Source: Branchiostoma floridae (taxonomy: Eukaryota; Chordata; Leptocardii; Amphioxiformes; Branchiostomatidae). From it: DNA of 64,000 bases. This document shows, one piece after another, positions 48,201 to 63,200 of this stretch. How positions within the stretch are numbered: position 1 is the stretch's first letter; every line of letters starts with the position of its first letter. The stretch lies in contig NC_049989.1 in NCBI RefSeq assembly GCF_000003815.2, forward strand, positions 3,263,691 to 3,327,690. The letters run 5' to 3'. Made by a program: the position numbers and the translations under genes. The notes below the pieces were generated by a model. The model had not been told where the DNA came from, did not search any database, and saw only the letters and a program-made list of their open reading frames with translations.

Positions 48201-51200
48201 AGCATGCTCATCAAATTAGCAATAATAACTTAAAGGTGACCTAAAAGTAAAGTTCAGAGTCACATATTAAAAAATGAGATGATTTGGGAATACCCTACCT
48301 TAAGAACACATACTGTGTTCTTCAGCAATAAGGAAACTTGGCACAATTTTAACAAGGAATTATGTCAACTTGAGGCTTACAGGAATTATAGAACAGACAA
48401 TGCATTAATACACATATCCTGCAGAAAAATGATTACACACATGCTGAAACAGAAATAGCAGCAAGAATCTGCAGAGCCATAGACTACATTGTACATAATC
48501 TAGTAGGGTTGCAGGGAAGCATACGTCAGGTGGATTTCTTACATGGAGTTGAGACCAGATACATTTTAATACTGTTTGCCATTTTTTAAAGTGACATAAT
48601 GCTGTTTTCATTTTTTTATGACAATGTATTATCAATTTTCCTTTTTTGTTGTTCTAATAGACTTTTTATTTCTTAAGACTTTTTTACACACTTCTATTTT
48701 TGAACTAGATTTTTTGTGTGTTTAGGCTGTCTTTTTTTTTTGTTGACTTTTAGGAATACACAGAAACCTTAAAAGCCACACTTTAATTTTAGTTTATATG
48801 TTTTCTCATATGTTTATCTTTATTTTTCATATCTTCACTTGTTTTTTTATGATTTATTTTCAATATTTGTGACTTGTATTTTTGTGGGCTTCAAGGAATG
48901 CACAGAAACCTTTGAAGTCCCTTTTAAAGGTTATATCATAGTTGCTTTTCACATGTTTATAATATCTTTATTTTGCACATTTTTTCTGTTGTTTTGTTTG
49001 ATTTACTGCTTTTTTATTGTGACTGGTCATCCTCTCTGTAGAAATCCAAACAAAACACACATGCTTAGTAAGACAAAATTTAATAGCATATTTGTAGGTT
49101 CCAATTTCATACAACATACCATCCATATCATATATCTTCCAAATACTTTCTTTAAATCTCTTTTCCTTTAGCTTTCTTAAAACCTTCTCGCATACCAACA
49201 TTTTTTTTTACAAGGTCTAGTACAACTTTGTGTGTACTTCCATTTTACATTATCAACCATATTCCTTCAAACTGTCCTCAACATCACTTTTCTTTCTTCT
49301 TGCCATGATCTTTCTCTCTCCACTGGTCTCATTCTCAACCCAACCAAACTATATAGTACAGACTGTCCCTTAATCCATCCTCGACTTCATCCTTCAACCA
49401 TCTGAATCTTTTTTTGTTCCTCAATATTATGAGTTTCGGAAATGATTCTCTTTTGGTCAAACCTCTGGAACAAACACATGCTGTCCGGGGAAGCAAAACA
49501 TAGCAGATTATTGGAATATCTAGTCCAGCTACATTCAGAACTCTCATACTAAATTTTCTCTTCAAGACCTTAAGTTAACAGGGTGAAAATCAAGCCAATC
49601 CAATGACTCTATTTCTTTCCTATAAGTTCTTTTTACTTGTTTAAACTACATTTTCCCTAAACAGTTTCCTGGTAGGGTTTAGCCACAACATTGGCATTAT
49701 CCTTTCTTTTCTTTTTTCCATCGTAATCTTGATGTAACCTTATTTTTGCTTGTTATTTTCAAATTTGTTTTCATTTGGTCTTTCCAAAACTAGCTCTTGA
49801 CTAGCTGCATTAGATGCCACATACATTTTGTATCTTCATGTTTTTTCTCTAAACCTGCATTTTGACAACATCGTTCACACTGTGCTTTTCATGTCTTAGT
49901 CTCTCTGTGGTCTTACTTTCACATTAAGTGTTTCATTTTCCTTCAGTGCATGTCACAGTTTTCTGAAGTTGCAAGGCGACTTTCGATGTTAGAGAGAGTG
50001 GGAAACTGGGAATGCTACCCTTCACCCTGCCAATACCCTTTACTTTAGGACATAAATAAATAAATCTTTCGGTAGGCTTGTGGTAACCAGACCCAGTCTG
50101 CGTGGGGAGGCCTTTCTCCCTGACTCACTGTGTGGAGCGGGAAGCTAAAATTCAAAAACTTTTCTCTCTCCGCGTTCAATCACGTTGGTCATAAAAAAAT
50201 AAACCAACATAAAATAGAAAATTTTCACCTTTGAAGGTGAATATTATAGTCCATAAGTTTTGATTGGATGTTGGTATTTTCCACTTTTGAACTGTGTTTT
50301 CAGCAGGACAGGGTGCATGCAGTATCAACTTAACCCTTCTCTTACTGTGGCTGGATGCATGCACCGAATTGGCACTGCTACCAGCAGGGAATCAGCAGGC
50401 AGGGGGTTAACAGCCAACCTGGTGTCAATGCGGCCGAGTCAGTTTTGTGCAGTACTGTGACAAATGTTCATAAACATTGCAACTGCCACGGGGCAGGGAT
50501 GATTTTTGTCAGCCTGACAACATGCACATCCTGTAAGCCTCAACACTTGGGCAAAAACGCCCGTCTCACTCTTGGACAAAAACAGGGCTCCCTGTGACAG
50601 GGGAGTCTTTGGAAGGCGTCCTCCCACTAGCCCATTTTTGAGACCATGATCGGCATGGCCCTTCAAAATAAGGTCACAGGACATGACTTCCAAAAATCAA
50701 ATAGACTTTGACTCACACAAACAAAGTGGTGGAATATTGGGTTCATCAAAAGTTGTCTCAAACCAGTAAAGTCTGGCATTTAAAATTCTACTCAAACCAG
50801 GCTGAATAATTTCTTGTAATTCCGCCTAGGTTTGGGACTTGTAACAGGACCTGAGGAGAGGCTAGAACTGGAGGGGGAGTTGGGTAAGCCGGCATTCCGA
50901 ATGGAATGGAGCCACTTGAACTGTTTGTACTCCGTGGGAGATTCCGGCGGGGAGTTGGGAAGCGGAGGAAGGGGAGATTTCGGAGGTGGCGGAATTTTCC
51001 GCTTCTGGCCGGGGCTCCCTGGAGGTGATTTTATCACCGGCGACAAGACCTTTTTTGGCGGCCTCGGAGACCGCGGCCTACCGTACGGGTATTTGAGGCA
51101 GAAAGGAGGCGACGGAGGGGGAGAGAACTCTGAAATAGGTGGGAGGAAATCCAAGTCTTTTGCGACAGGGATCGTCGACAGTATGTCGTCAGCCTTTTGC

Positions 51201-54200
51201 GAAAAGAGATCCGGGAATGGTTCTTCAATTTTGACCTCCGTCGGTGACTGCCTTTGTTTCTCAGGCACTGATTTCGATCTCATTGGTAATTTCGTACCCT
51301 CAAACTCAGCTTTAAAGTCGATTTTCACTTCTTTTGGCTCAGCCTTTATCCTGCTCCGTGGGGAGCGAGGGAGGCTGTTGGACTTAAGAGCCTGTGGGAG
51401 GACGTAGGAGTAGTAATGTTGGGGACGATAGTACGGGTCTGGAGTTTTGGCTCGGCGTAGGAGAGGACTTTTGCGTGACTGAGATTCTTGTAGGCTGTCG
51501 GGACACTTGGCTATCAACCACTGAGGAAAGAAGGTGGAGAGAGAGAGAGATGGAAGCACAGTGTTACTTAATGGACTTAACTTGAGGAGAAACCAAGACA
51601 CTCAGAAAGGAAAAAAACAGAGATGAACATATATGGAAATGGCAGAAATATTAAGGAAAGTATAGGGAAAAGTTGTCTGAGAGAAGGTGTTGTTGACTTC
51701 TACTGTGACAAGCCGCTTTTTATAATTATCTTAATCTGACTTTTATGCATTGCATTGTACCATTTTTTATAATCAAAGAGATTTATTGTTGTGATACTTC
51801 AGGTTTAACAACTTCAGTTTGTCCTTTAATGTACCACGCTTTATTAGTTATTAAGATAGCATGTCTTCATGTTAACCTTTTTAGTTACAGCTCAAATCTT
51901 TAACTGACTGGCAAAATATCTGATTTGCTTTAAAGCCTGTTATCATCAGTTCCTCTCAATTAAACCATAGTATGATCAATTAAATGCTCTGTACTGCTTT
52001 GTGCCATCTGTCAATAGCTTAAAATTTATGGCTTGATAAGTGAAACATTTCAAATCTCAAGTCACCAAATTATATGACCATTATGATTATGATTATGAAG
52101 CTGCTGATTAAGTAAAAAAAAACAGGCCAATGAAGTTGATGCTGTATAACATTGATTTTTTATGACATGAATGAGCAATTTGATTTTTTATGACATGAAT
52201 GAGCATTGCAAACTGACAATTGCTTTTACGAAGTTGACAGAAGCTTGTAGGATTTCAAACATGTTTATGGTGTTGTGTACATGTGTGTAAGAAACCATCA
52301 GACAGATAACACATTCCACCAGGAAGCTTCTGTAAACCAACCTTCAGCGTGTCCCTCTCATGCTGCACCTCCTCGATGGTGTGCTGTGTCTTCTCCTGGT
52401 GGTTGTTCAGTTCCTTCAGCTTCTTCTCCGCCTCCGCCAGCTTCCCGTTCAGATCGGTCATCTCCGACGTCCGCTTGCTGGTCAGCTCGTCGATCTCCTT
52501 CTGGTGGCTCTCGGTCAGCTTGCTGATCTTGCTGACGTGCTTCTGGACTTCGCTCTCCTGCGGAGGGAATGGCGGTGTGTCGTTGTTGCTACATGCTACT
52601 ACATGGTGCTATCCCTGACTATTGGTGACTTGTTTCTAGTACTACGTGTATATATCCGACCTAAGGTATAAGTATATGTTAACACTGGTCAGTTTAAATC
52701 TTGAAGTGCAATGTTCTGATATGTTAAACCTGTTACACATTAGTTAGTAGGTATTGGGAGGAATTGAAGATTGGGGAGGAAGGTATTAATTTAGTATGGA
52801 AATTCAAATTAGAACTGTGAATGTAAGGATTTGAATAATCTTGGCAAGGCAAATTTGGAAGTGGCGTGGGATAATCTCTTCTTTTTCTCTATTGATGGAC
52901 CTCTAGAGAGTTAACTACTTTTCTTTTATCTCGCACTACCTGGCTTGGTATGTCTTCTACTGTCTGCTACATGTCTTTGATACTTTATCAATCAAGAGAA
53001 AGGAATAAGACCTGTAAGTTATTCTTACCTTCTGGTTGTTCAGTATTTTCTTCCGCTACACACTATACTTAAAGTACTTTTTTCTAAATTAATCTAATTC
53101 TGTAAGATAGCAATTTAGTTGATAAGCACACACTAACACTGCAAAATGATTGAAAAGTGAGCCTCATAGCTTTTATTGCATTATTCACACTTTTAAGATA
53201 GATTGTCATACAGTTTGTATTGCCTCTAACAGTGTCATCTTTTGTTGGCACATAGCTCCTGCTACCTCATACAACTTCAGACCATATTCTAAATAAGTAA
53301 TTTCTACACCTCTTTTCCTCAGTAAAACCTTTTCTTCAATCTTCAAAGTCAGTGTATTCATGCTTTAAGTGTTTTAAAAATGTCCTGAATATACACTTAA
53401 TTTTGGTTTGTCTTTTTGGCTTACCAAACCTTTTAAGGCAACAGTAAAAGCATCCCCGCTGAACCTTTCTCTTCATAAATAGTTTACATTATCTTGAAAG
53501 TGACCGACAACCATTTTTTTTCTCCATTCCTAAATCTATAGATGATTGCTTGACTTTCTCTTGCATAGTAGTCCCTTGCAACAAATGTTTACTCTGAGCA
53601 TTACATGTAAGCCTGTAGACTATTGCACATTGTTTCTTTTACACAATATGTGTACTAAGTACATGTACGAATGAACATGCAAGAGAGAAATCTCTGACAG
53701 TGGGTTTAGACGTTTGACGAACTCTCAGTGGAAACTTATCAAGTTGACGTCAGTAAACATCTCTCAAAAATTTGTCCCTACCCCAACTTATGGCATCACT
53801 TCTCCAATACTGGAGCCAATCATCCTCCTCTTCCCCTTAACATCATCATAGCTACCTCCTCAATTTCAATATAAAAGATTATCATCACAGTCAACCTTAT
53901 GTTACACTAAGCTTTACCCTCGTCAATTTTTTTTTCTTTGTAAGAAATTCTTCAAATGCCTTTAACACCTCTTTTCTGTCATACTATTGGTCACTCTTTT
54001 GAAACCCCTCAGTCTATTTTCATACATAATTGTACGCCAAAAAAAAGTTTGGTTACCTTGATTGATATGATTGCCTTGACATAACATGTTCTTGATATAC
54101 ATGTAGCTATGTGGATATGATGTTTTATCAAAGAGCATGTGTTGGACAGATGTTTAAGGGTCCATAATAAAGTGGTTATGACTGTGTGTCCACTTAGCAT

Positions 54201-57200
54201 AGCGCCCCTTCAGCCACAAAACCAGGACATTCTGCAGCTGGGCCTGTAAGGGACACAGTACAACAGAGATGGGGAGGGGGGAGAGAGGACAGCCGTTGGA
54301 AAACACAGGGTCCACCACAAGTGTGTGCAGCGATGTGCAGTGTGTGAAGTATTTTGGGAAACCAAGTTGTACACTGGACAACCTGAGAAACAAATTTGGT
54401 TTCCCAGTCCAATCTACATAGTTAGGTTACTAGTATCCTTTTTTGAAGAACTGGCTACTCCAACAATTTGACTGTAAAGCCATAGGAAAAATTTAACAAA
54501 TAAAACAATGAATCCCAACTCAAATGACAGGAAAGTTAAAGTCTACTTTGTACATTAATTTCCTCTTACGAGTTGTTTCTAAACATCATGAACTGAAAAT
54601 AATTTCAATTTTGAGCAAAAGAGAAATCCATGGATAGGACAACTTGGCTTCACCAAATATTTCACATACTGGACATCACAGATGTTAACATAATATAATA
54701 AGTGATTTGGTCTGACAGAATTGGTGCACATTCAAGAAGAAAAAGATTGAAATATGGTATTGATGCTTTTTTTCCTATACTAGATGGTAGAAAAAGGTGC
54801 ACACTGTTTATGTAATGTCTACTACATTTTGACAACTCTACTGAAACAAATATCACCACAAAGCTCCATGGTAGAAATATTTTTCAGACATGACGTATTG
54901 CATTTTTGGAATGTGGATGACTTTTTGCAAACGAGTGTGCTTTGCCAAATGATTCTTAAAATCCAATGAAAAGATGCAGATGTGTGTTTTGAAATAATTT
55001 GTGTGATGACGGAATTTAAAAAGAGAAATCAAATTGTGTTACTTTATTTTCTCATGTTAGAGAGGATTTGTTTTAGTAGGGAAGAAGGGGGCAATGACGT
55101 AAGAACGCCGAGGTATCATTCCCGATTGGAGAGATATTAGTGGGTAGTATTCTGCTGTATAACAGGTCAAAAAGTTGGTGAATTAGTTTTCAACATTTTC
55201 CTCTGCTGTTGATAGTAAGCTATATACCTTTGTGTATGCATGTGCTTACATGTAGGTGTTCACACATGTACATGAAAGTAGACCACACAAGGAAGGCTGC
55301 ACAAGACTATGTCAAACATTTTTGTGGCACAGGTGGTACTTCAAGTGGACTAGACTGGTGGTACTTCAAGTGGACAAAACTGCATGTTTTCTAGCAAAGA
55401 TTTCAATGGTTAATAAGGAGGGTTTTGTGGTGGTTTTAAGTTTGTGGTTGACAGAAATAGATTGAATTTTTCACAATCGTTTTAAGTTTGCAATGAAGAG
55501 GTTGCCATGAAAATTGCTAACATGAAACCATCACAAGCGTGTCCCCTTTACATCACTTACAGCTCTAAACATATGGAAGTCAAGCCCCCATAAGTACCAC
55601 CTGTGATGCCGAGTGCACATTGTTCTCACCATGTTCTGAAGTTTCTCCTGCAGGGCCCTGATCTCCTCCTGGTGTTTCTCCTGTGCAGAAGCTGACTCCT
55701 GCGCGGCCTGCTCCTTGGCCTGCTTTGCCGTGTGCTCCAACTTCTCGTTATTCTGGTTGGCTTGGGACAGGGCATCCCTCAGTTCTGTGATTTCTCTGAT
55801 GAAGGAGGGATGGAGACATTGAGAAAAGAACAAAGATTTAACAGTCTGTTTTCTGTCACATATAAAAAAAATCACAACACAATTCAACAACTGTTGTCAA
55901 AGAACTTCTATGTTTTCCAAATTAGTACTTTAGTCATCAGAGTTACTATTTTACCATTTTAGTGGAGGCCATAAAATATTTTTTTATATAGACTACCAAA
56001 TGTAGAGAGTTTTGAAAAAAATGCTAGACATTTGGTACATTAAAGGTACAGGAATTCACATGAAATGTAATCCTGTTCTTTCATACCTATCCGTGGTGCT
56101 GAAATGCATTCAAATGGCAAAATATTGCATTCTGCAGTCTTGTTGATAGTAAAAAGAATTTTAACAGTCTTACTTGTCAACATGCTACTTTCATCCTATA
56201 AAGGGACAGAATGGAATCCGATGTTGAATGGGAATGTGTAAAAGTATGAGAGAAATATAGTTTTTCAATTCATAAGTCCATTGTATCATCACCCTTTTTC
56301 GTTCTTCGCGCTATTTTGTGCAACTTTTATCGAAGGAATTACCAGCCCAAATAAATATCTAACATCATTATTATGTCATTTCGTTTGAGCTACAAGCATT
56401 CCTAATGTTTGAACAAAGTCCCTCTTATTTCCGAACTCACTTATCCTTCTCCTTGAGTTGGTCGTTCAGCCTGCCAAGCTGCTGAGAGCTGTCTCCAGAA
56501 TTCTTCAACATCTCCTCCTTTTCTCCTTCCTGGAAGAGAACAACATTTGCCACATTGTCCTACCCTCTTCACTTCAATATCATCACTTTCTGAAGGGCTA
56601 CAATAAGCAAGACCACAAAGGAGGTTGCTGTCTAATAGTGTTGAATTCTTGGTCAGATACACATGTACATAATTGGTTGGTGCATTAATAGCTTCATTCT
56701 TATTCCAAACTTATTGTACAAATTTTAGGTACACCTTTTCTTCTACATGTTTTATAACACTGAATCTTGGCAAGAACATTGCATTAACTAGATTAAGATC
56801 ATTATGGGAAATAGTGGCATTTCAACTTAAAATACTATGCCAACCTTCTTAAGTATTAGATAGATTATGAACTAAAAGACGGAAAGAAACCTACACAGTA
56901 AAACTGTAGACATGGTCAAGATGATCAAGCACATGCAAACCAAAGCTAGATGACTCTACAAAAAGGTCAACACTTGGCACTAAAGTTAACTTACACACAG
57001 TTAGACATTAGTAATAGACAGAGGGAGGTACCTAAATGCAAAGAGTGAGTCTAGCATTAGAAAGTTTGTGTGCAGCTGGCTGAGCTAAGGAAGCTGTGCA
57101 CATCAGGTTAGTCCTTCAGGGGTAAGTCATACCAGTTTGGCCTTGTCTGCAGTCAGCTGGGAAGTCTTCTCCTCTCCTGCCTTCACCTGACTCTGGAGCT

Positions 57201-60200
57201 CTGCATGAACATACATTGTAATTAGATAAATGAATAAAAGAATATTTGGACCTTGGAACCGGTAGAAATGATATGTTAAACTCAAAATATAGATTTATTG
57301 TTCTGTGTTTGTTTGTATACATAGCTTTGGAAGAAATTACAAAAAGTCATTGTACTTTTGCTGTGTCACTTATTTATAGTAAGATTAATTTAAGTACTTA
57401 CATGGATAAAACAAAAGGTCTACCACTAAGGAATACAACCTTACTTTAAACACAACTGTTTCATGCTAGAATTCACTTAACAAAAACTTTTCCTCTTCTG
57501 CAGGGACAGCGGAGCCTTATTATTTAAGGTACATTGGTACTTTCAGGACTTGAGGATAAAAAGATGATTCTTCTTGCAGTTACCTGCAATGTTGTTCTTT
57601 AGTTCCTGCATCTCCTTGTTCAGGTTGTCACTTGCCTCTTGTTTGCTTGTAAGTTTGGCATTTAGTTCTGTAAACAGAAAAATACATCACTTGATGCTAC
57701 AAATCAACAACTGTTGCATTCTAAATGATGTTCACAAGACTTGTCATGTTTGTTTATGACTACAGACGTGTAAAGCACCTCTGCTTTCACCAAACATTTT
57801 TTCTTTCTTACCTTCGATGACTTGATCTTGCTTCTGCCTCTTGTTGTTACCATCTTCAAGTTCTTCTTTCTGTCAGGTCAAAATGAAAACAAAATATTAA
57901 GTTTGCAACTCACTTGATGAATACTTAGTGATTGTAAAGGGCAGCATCAAAATTTGTCTGTCTGATGTCATTGCACATATTATCTTGACTGTGTAATTCA
58001 ATGGACACCTTAAGGCACATTTTGCACTTCAACATTTACTGTTAATTATGGGAGTTTTTTTGAAAGGTGTCAAATCTGCCTTTGAATAATAATACATTGG
58101 ATACTTGTTACATGTACGTCATGATTAAGCAGTGGAAAGGTCACTGCAAATACCCTTAAAAATGAAAAAGCATGAACATTTCCACCGCAAACTATTCCTA
58201 CCATCTCAGCCAGTGACTTCTCCAGTGCCGTCTTCTCCTGCTTGAAGTTGTTGACTTTCCCCTCCAGTTTGGTGATCCTGTCATTTTTCTCCTGGATCTC
58301 GATTTCAGCGACACTGGCCTGGGCCCCGCCCTCCACACTCTCGCTCTCTAAGGCCTTGATCTTATTTTCCGCGGCATCCAGCTTCTGCGTGAGCTCCTCG
58401 ATCTGTTCAAAATACTCCTTGCTCTCCTTCTCAAGGTCCGAGATCTTGGCCTTTTCCGACACACTGGCAGCCTAGGGTACAGTCAGACAGCTTGTTTATT
58501 AATGTTCATACGGAAAATATGCAATACTTCAATAGGCCAGTTTACAGTCTAAACTGTGCATGCCATAAGAGATGCACTGCGGGTAATATGTCAGTTGAAG
58601 GCCCCAGATTTTATCCTACTTAATGTTTGTTCAATTTTTGTATTGTATAATATGCATGTGGTCATGATATCAGCCTGCTGCCTAGTGTCCATATTGTATT
58701 GTTTTTGTCGCAATTTGAATAGCTTTAACATAAGACATTCTGGACATATATTAAACATAGTCTAGATACAAACTATTTGGAAATTAGGGGCTTTCACATA
58801 CTACCCATAATGCAGCTCTCTGCACATACGCAGTTTTAAGCATGAACCAGCTTACTAATCTATTCTGCACTATTGCTACAAGCTTTTACTAGCATATATA
58901 GCTGCCTATTCCCAAGAGGAAACTATGCTGTTTTACGGTAGTACAGGAATCCCTGTAGCCCAACACTAAACCATAAATCCAAATTCCATTCAAATTCCAG
59001 CCATCCTTTTAGCCCAGCCATCACCATTCCTGAATTCCCAGCCTAACAGGTGTTTTACCTTCTCCTTTTGGAGCTGATCTTTCATAACCTTTACAAGAGA
59101 AAGTAACAAGGAAAAAAGAAGCATATTTGGTTTCAATACAGTCAAACAAAACAAAACTTACAGATATGAAAAAAATTAATGTCAACTTCAATTTTTTTTC
59201 ATATTTAGTTACACTTGAACTATAGCAACACATAAGCAAAGATAGATTTAAGTTTGGAAAGTCTGTAGTAACAGGTCTAATGAATAATACACTTTTTGGT
59301 GAAAGCAAATATTTTATTTCAGGTAATATGAAACAGCAATCAAGCCAGTGGCAGGCTGGTATGTGAAGAATCCCTGCATTTTTGTAGTAATTTCATGCCA
59401 GGCCTTAAGTGCTGAGCTATCCAAAACCACACAAATTCCACAGCCTCTCATGGAAACCATTTTTGTGTGAAAGCAGACAAACAGCTGAGGATACAATGAA
59501 AACGTGACACTTGTTGCACACCCAAATCCCCCAAAATACTATAATAAATTATCTACCCACTACAACTACATTTCAAACTATAACAGTTGCTACATGTAAA
59601 ATGACAAAATTGATAGCCGGATTAAAATATATTTTACAAATGATAACAAAAAGTAAATGGAAAATAATAAAGAAAATATGACCTTCCTGAAGTTTGCTGT
59701 AGAGAGCAAAATTGTGCATAAATCATAAAAAACATACATGTAAACTTAAACAAACAAACAAATGTAATAGAAAACAAACTAAAAGTACTGCTGTATACAG
59801 AAGATTCAGGAAGAAAACAAAACTTCTTCCCAAGATTTAGTGTTCTTTTCACCTTCTCCCTGCAATGACATTGCAGCGTACACTTGCAGGGAGAGAGTAC
59901 AAAATAAACCGAAAACTATAACAAACAAGATTGTGGATCTTCTGGATATAGCAGTCTTTCTAAAATGACAAAACAAATCATTGGTAAAACAAGGTGTGTA
60001 AGACAAGTGATGTGGAGGGTCAAACCAAAACAAGGTAAAAGTCAGTGCAGCAGCAGTCAGTGTAAACCAAAGCAGCAGGCTAGTCTACGGCAGGATGGAA
60101 AAAAAGGAGAGCATGGAAGAGTTAAGTTCCCATTACCCGCGTATCCTCAAGCTCTTCCTGCAGTTTCTCAGCCCTGCGTCTCTCCTGGATCAAGGCGGCC

Positions 60201-63200
60201 TCTACTAGTTTCAAGCGTTCATGCTCCTCTCGGCTCTGTGTCTGTTAGTGGAGGCGGCCATGTGGGCAAACACATGACAACAGGCATCATGCAGGGTTGG
60301 GTACAGGGGGTGGGGAGGGGGGCAGGTTAGTGTGAGGACTGGCCACAGAGCAGGATTTTTCTCTTCATTTGAGAGATCAAAGTACTTGTGGAATTACCCT
60401 CTTTGAAAAATTTATTACAAAAGTTTGAACATTTTCATGAAAATCTTATTAAGGACAATTAACCCCTTGGTATATTTAGATCCCAATAAGAGTCAATTCA
60501 TCTGAGACCACCTGATTATTTTTCAACTAAATGTATAACATTAAAACAGCAATTTCTCATTATGGCCGTCTTGCACTAGCAAAGATGCTAACAATTTATA
60601 GTGGGTTACGTTATTGTCAATTTGTACTTTTACAACAGATAATGGGCAGTGTTAACCAAAAAAAAACTTTTTTTTCAGCCCCACTTGCAATTATTTCAGC
60701 TCCATGTACTGGTTACCATAGACAATTTGACTGACAGCACCCCCTCCCCAGCACATAAAACTAAACACCCAGGAATTTCAAAAGCATAACTGGGACAACC
60801 CCCAACATGCAGGAAAAATTCACATCACAAACTAACTTCACTACCCCCCACTAGCAATAACCACTATACCTGTAGGCAGGGAAGGCCTAAATCCCGCCTA
60901 CATCGCACCCTTGGGGACAGCATCCACCCCTCTCCAAGTTGAAAGCCTGGGCCTCTATGACATCCCTACGCTACCCTGTAGCCCTCTCTGTCTCTCACTC
61001 AGCCACTGACCTCCCGCTACAGGCACAGGGGGGCTTTGTTTGCACTGGCTATCTTATATGGCATTGACACTAAGGGCAGCTACTTGTAGGGACAGGAGAT
61101 ATCCCTGACAGTCATCTGCTTAAAATGTCTACTGATGGCTCACGCAGATGCTTAGCTTGTCATGTTACATATTTCATTTGACACCTTCAGGATTTTAAAA
61201 GCTTTGAAACTCATCAGGGTAAAAAAAATAACAGAGGCCCTGATTTTGCAGGCATGGCGATACAGCTAGATCAGGCACTAGCACTGGTAGTGACAAGTTG
61301 TGAGGAATAATTTTAGAAGCAGTTATTATATCATCGCATGCTTACATGATGATTTCAGCAGCTGGGTCTGTGCCAGACTTGGCGGCTAACCATGACATTA
61401 GGGCATGGACACTGGAACAACTGGGATTCCTAAACAGTTCAGTTTGAAAGGATGGACAGTGCCTTACTCTACCTCAACAGTCCTGATAGTAAATTTCACA
61501 GACACGGACTTTGGACAAAGCTAATGTAGTTTTACTTTCTCATCCTCTGCCCGTAACTTAAAGTCCTTGGCAACAAATCTGAGCAATTTGACATTTGAAA
61601 TACCAAAGAGGCTAGAAAAACCAAACCATTCACTAGAAATTGTAAGAGGTTGGAATAAAGGCATATAACATTCAGATATCTTCATTTTGTTGTATCTCAT
61701 CATTGTATCTACTTTGATATCTAATTACAAGCCAAACATCTATACATGTAACACATGTACACATATGCATGTAACAATATTGTTACAATTAAATCTACCC
61801 ATTTACAGTATTATACAAGATATGTACAATTATATTGCATGTAAGAACTGACACACCATTACACCATTGCCAAAAGGATTTCTCAATTACAACAAAATCC
61901 AGGACATACACATGCCCTTCTCATTAATGACTAGAAGGTACATCATATGAGGGAGGTTCTGAGAACACCCTGATAGGGGAACCTGTCAACATCTCAATTC
62001 TATATTTGTTAGACTTGGCCCAACACCAACAGTGAGATCATCACAGCTACATGACTGAACTATGAGAGGTAGTTCTAATATTGTACAGCACATCTAGATG
62101 ATGTAACATGTAGTTTTTGCTGATGTAGTAAACATTAAGGTTTTCACTGTTAATCTGAAAGTAAAAGCAGAATCTGCCTCTGATCTTTTATTTTCATTTT
62201 CTAAAAGCAATTTTGGAAACACAATACTATCATGTACTCCAAGTTGACACTGTAAAACACCAGCTTAAATCAAACAAGAATTTAAAGTGAATAGCTTCAA
62301 AAAAATGTCCCCTTTTGGTATTTTTGGTCAAAGGTCAGAGCTCAACACAGCCCTGTTCCTGCTCTGTGGCCTCCCCAGCCACAAAAATGTGACATGTTCC
62401 CTGAACATTCACCATTATCCACAGGGGAGAACAGTGGGGTACATTACAATGTGCAGAGCTCAAATCTGAGATATACATGATCCAGCATATGAAATTATGA
62501 GAGAACAATGGGGTACATTACAATGTGCAGAGCTCAAATCTGAGATATACAGGATCCAGCATATGAAATTATGAGAGAAAAATTTAACAGATAATATAGA
62601 ATGATAGAATTTTGTGTTTTGTTCATTGGTCTCTTCAAATCCTTTTGCTGCCATTAACTCTTGATGACAGACAACCATTAGTATCATGAATATTGTTTTC
62701 TATTTTGATTTTGTTTGTTTGTTTGTTTGTTTGTTTGTTTGTTTATTAGGAATCTCCATTAGTTGAAAACGTCAAACTATTTTTCCTGGAGTCCTTGTAT
62801 ACTCAGTTTGAGCTCTACTGGAAGGAGTGATTACACCACACATGAAGAGTGAAAACACCATGTCCCAAAACACCATCATTGTTAACCTCAAGGTTACATC
62901 ATGCATATAACATGTGAGTATTGTGAATGAGAATATGGATGCAATACTGATGCCTGTTCCAAGTCTTTTCAGATGTGGACATTAGAAAGTTGCAACATCA
63001 CAAAAACGTCATACAGTGCTCAGTATATATAGGATGTTTCAGTGATTCACACTTCAAGGACAAGACTACATATTGTGATACAAATCTAGTTAACAAGTGA
63101 AAAATTCAACCACATAAAAATTGGTACACAATGAGATGTCAATATTTTGTGTAATTAAAATATCTTCATTACACAGTATGGTTTAATGGCAATTCTTTTT

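Noticed and set aside
50832-51407. 191-codon plus-strand frame, Gly-rich
   Set aside because: It is the antisense shadow of the Pro-rich exon; poly-Gly is the reverse of proline codons.
54154-54393. Minus-strand frame after a good acceptor reading [18 protein letters not shown]
   Set aside because: Phase 0 would match the preceding CLIP exon, but it stops after 29 codons, its only donor is out of phase, and it is neither coiled coil nor charged. Kept as a remote poison-exon possibility only.
55430-55510. Another possible copy of the TA-flanked MITE
   Set aside because: Words such as TTTTAAGTTTGCAATGAAGA recall the family, but ends and TA flanks could not be defined.
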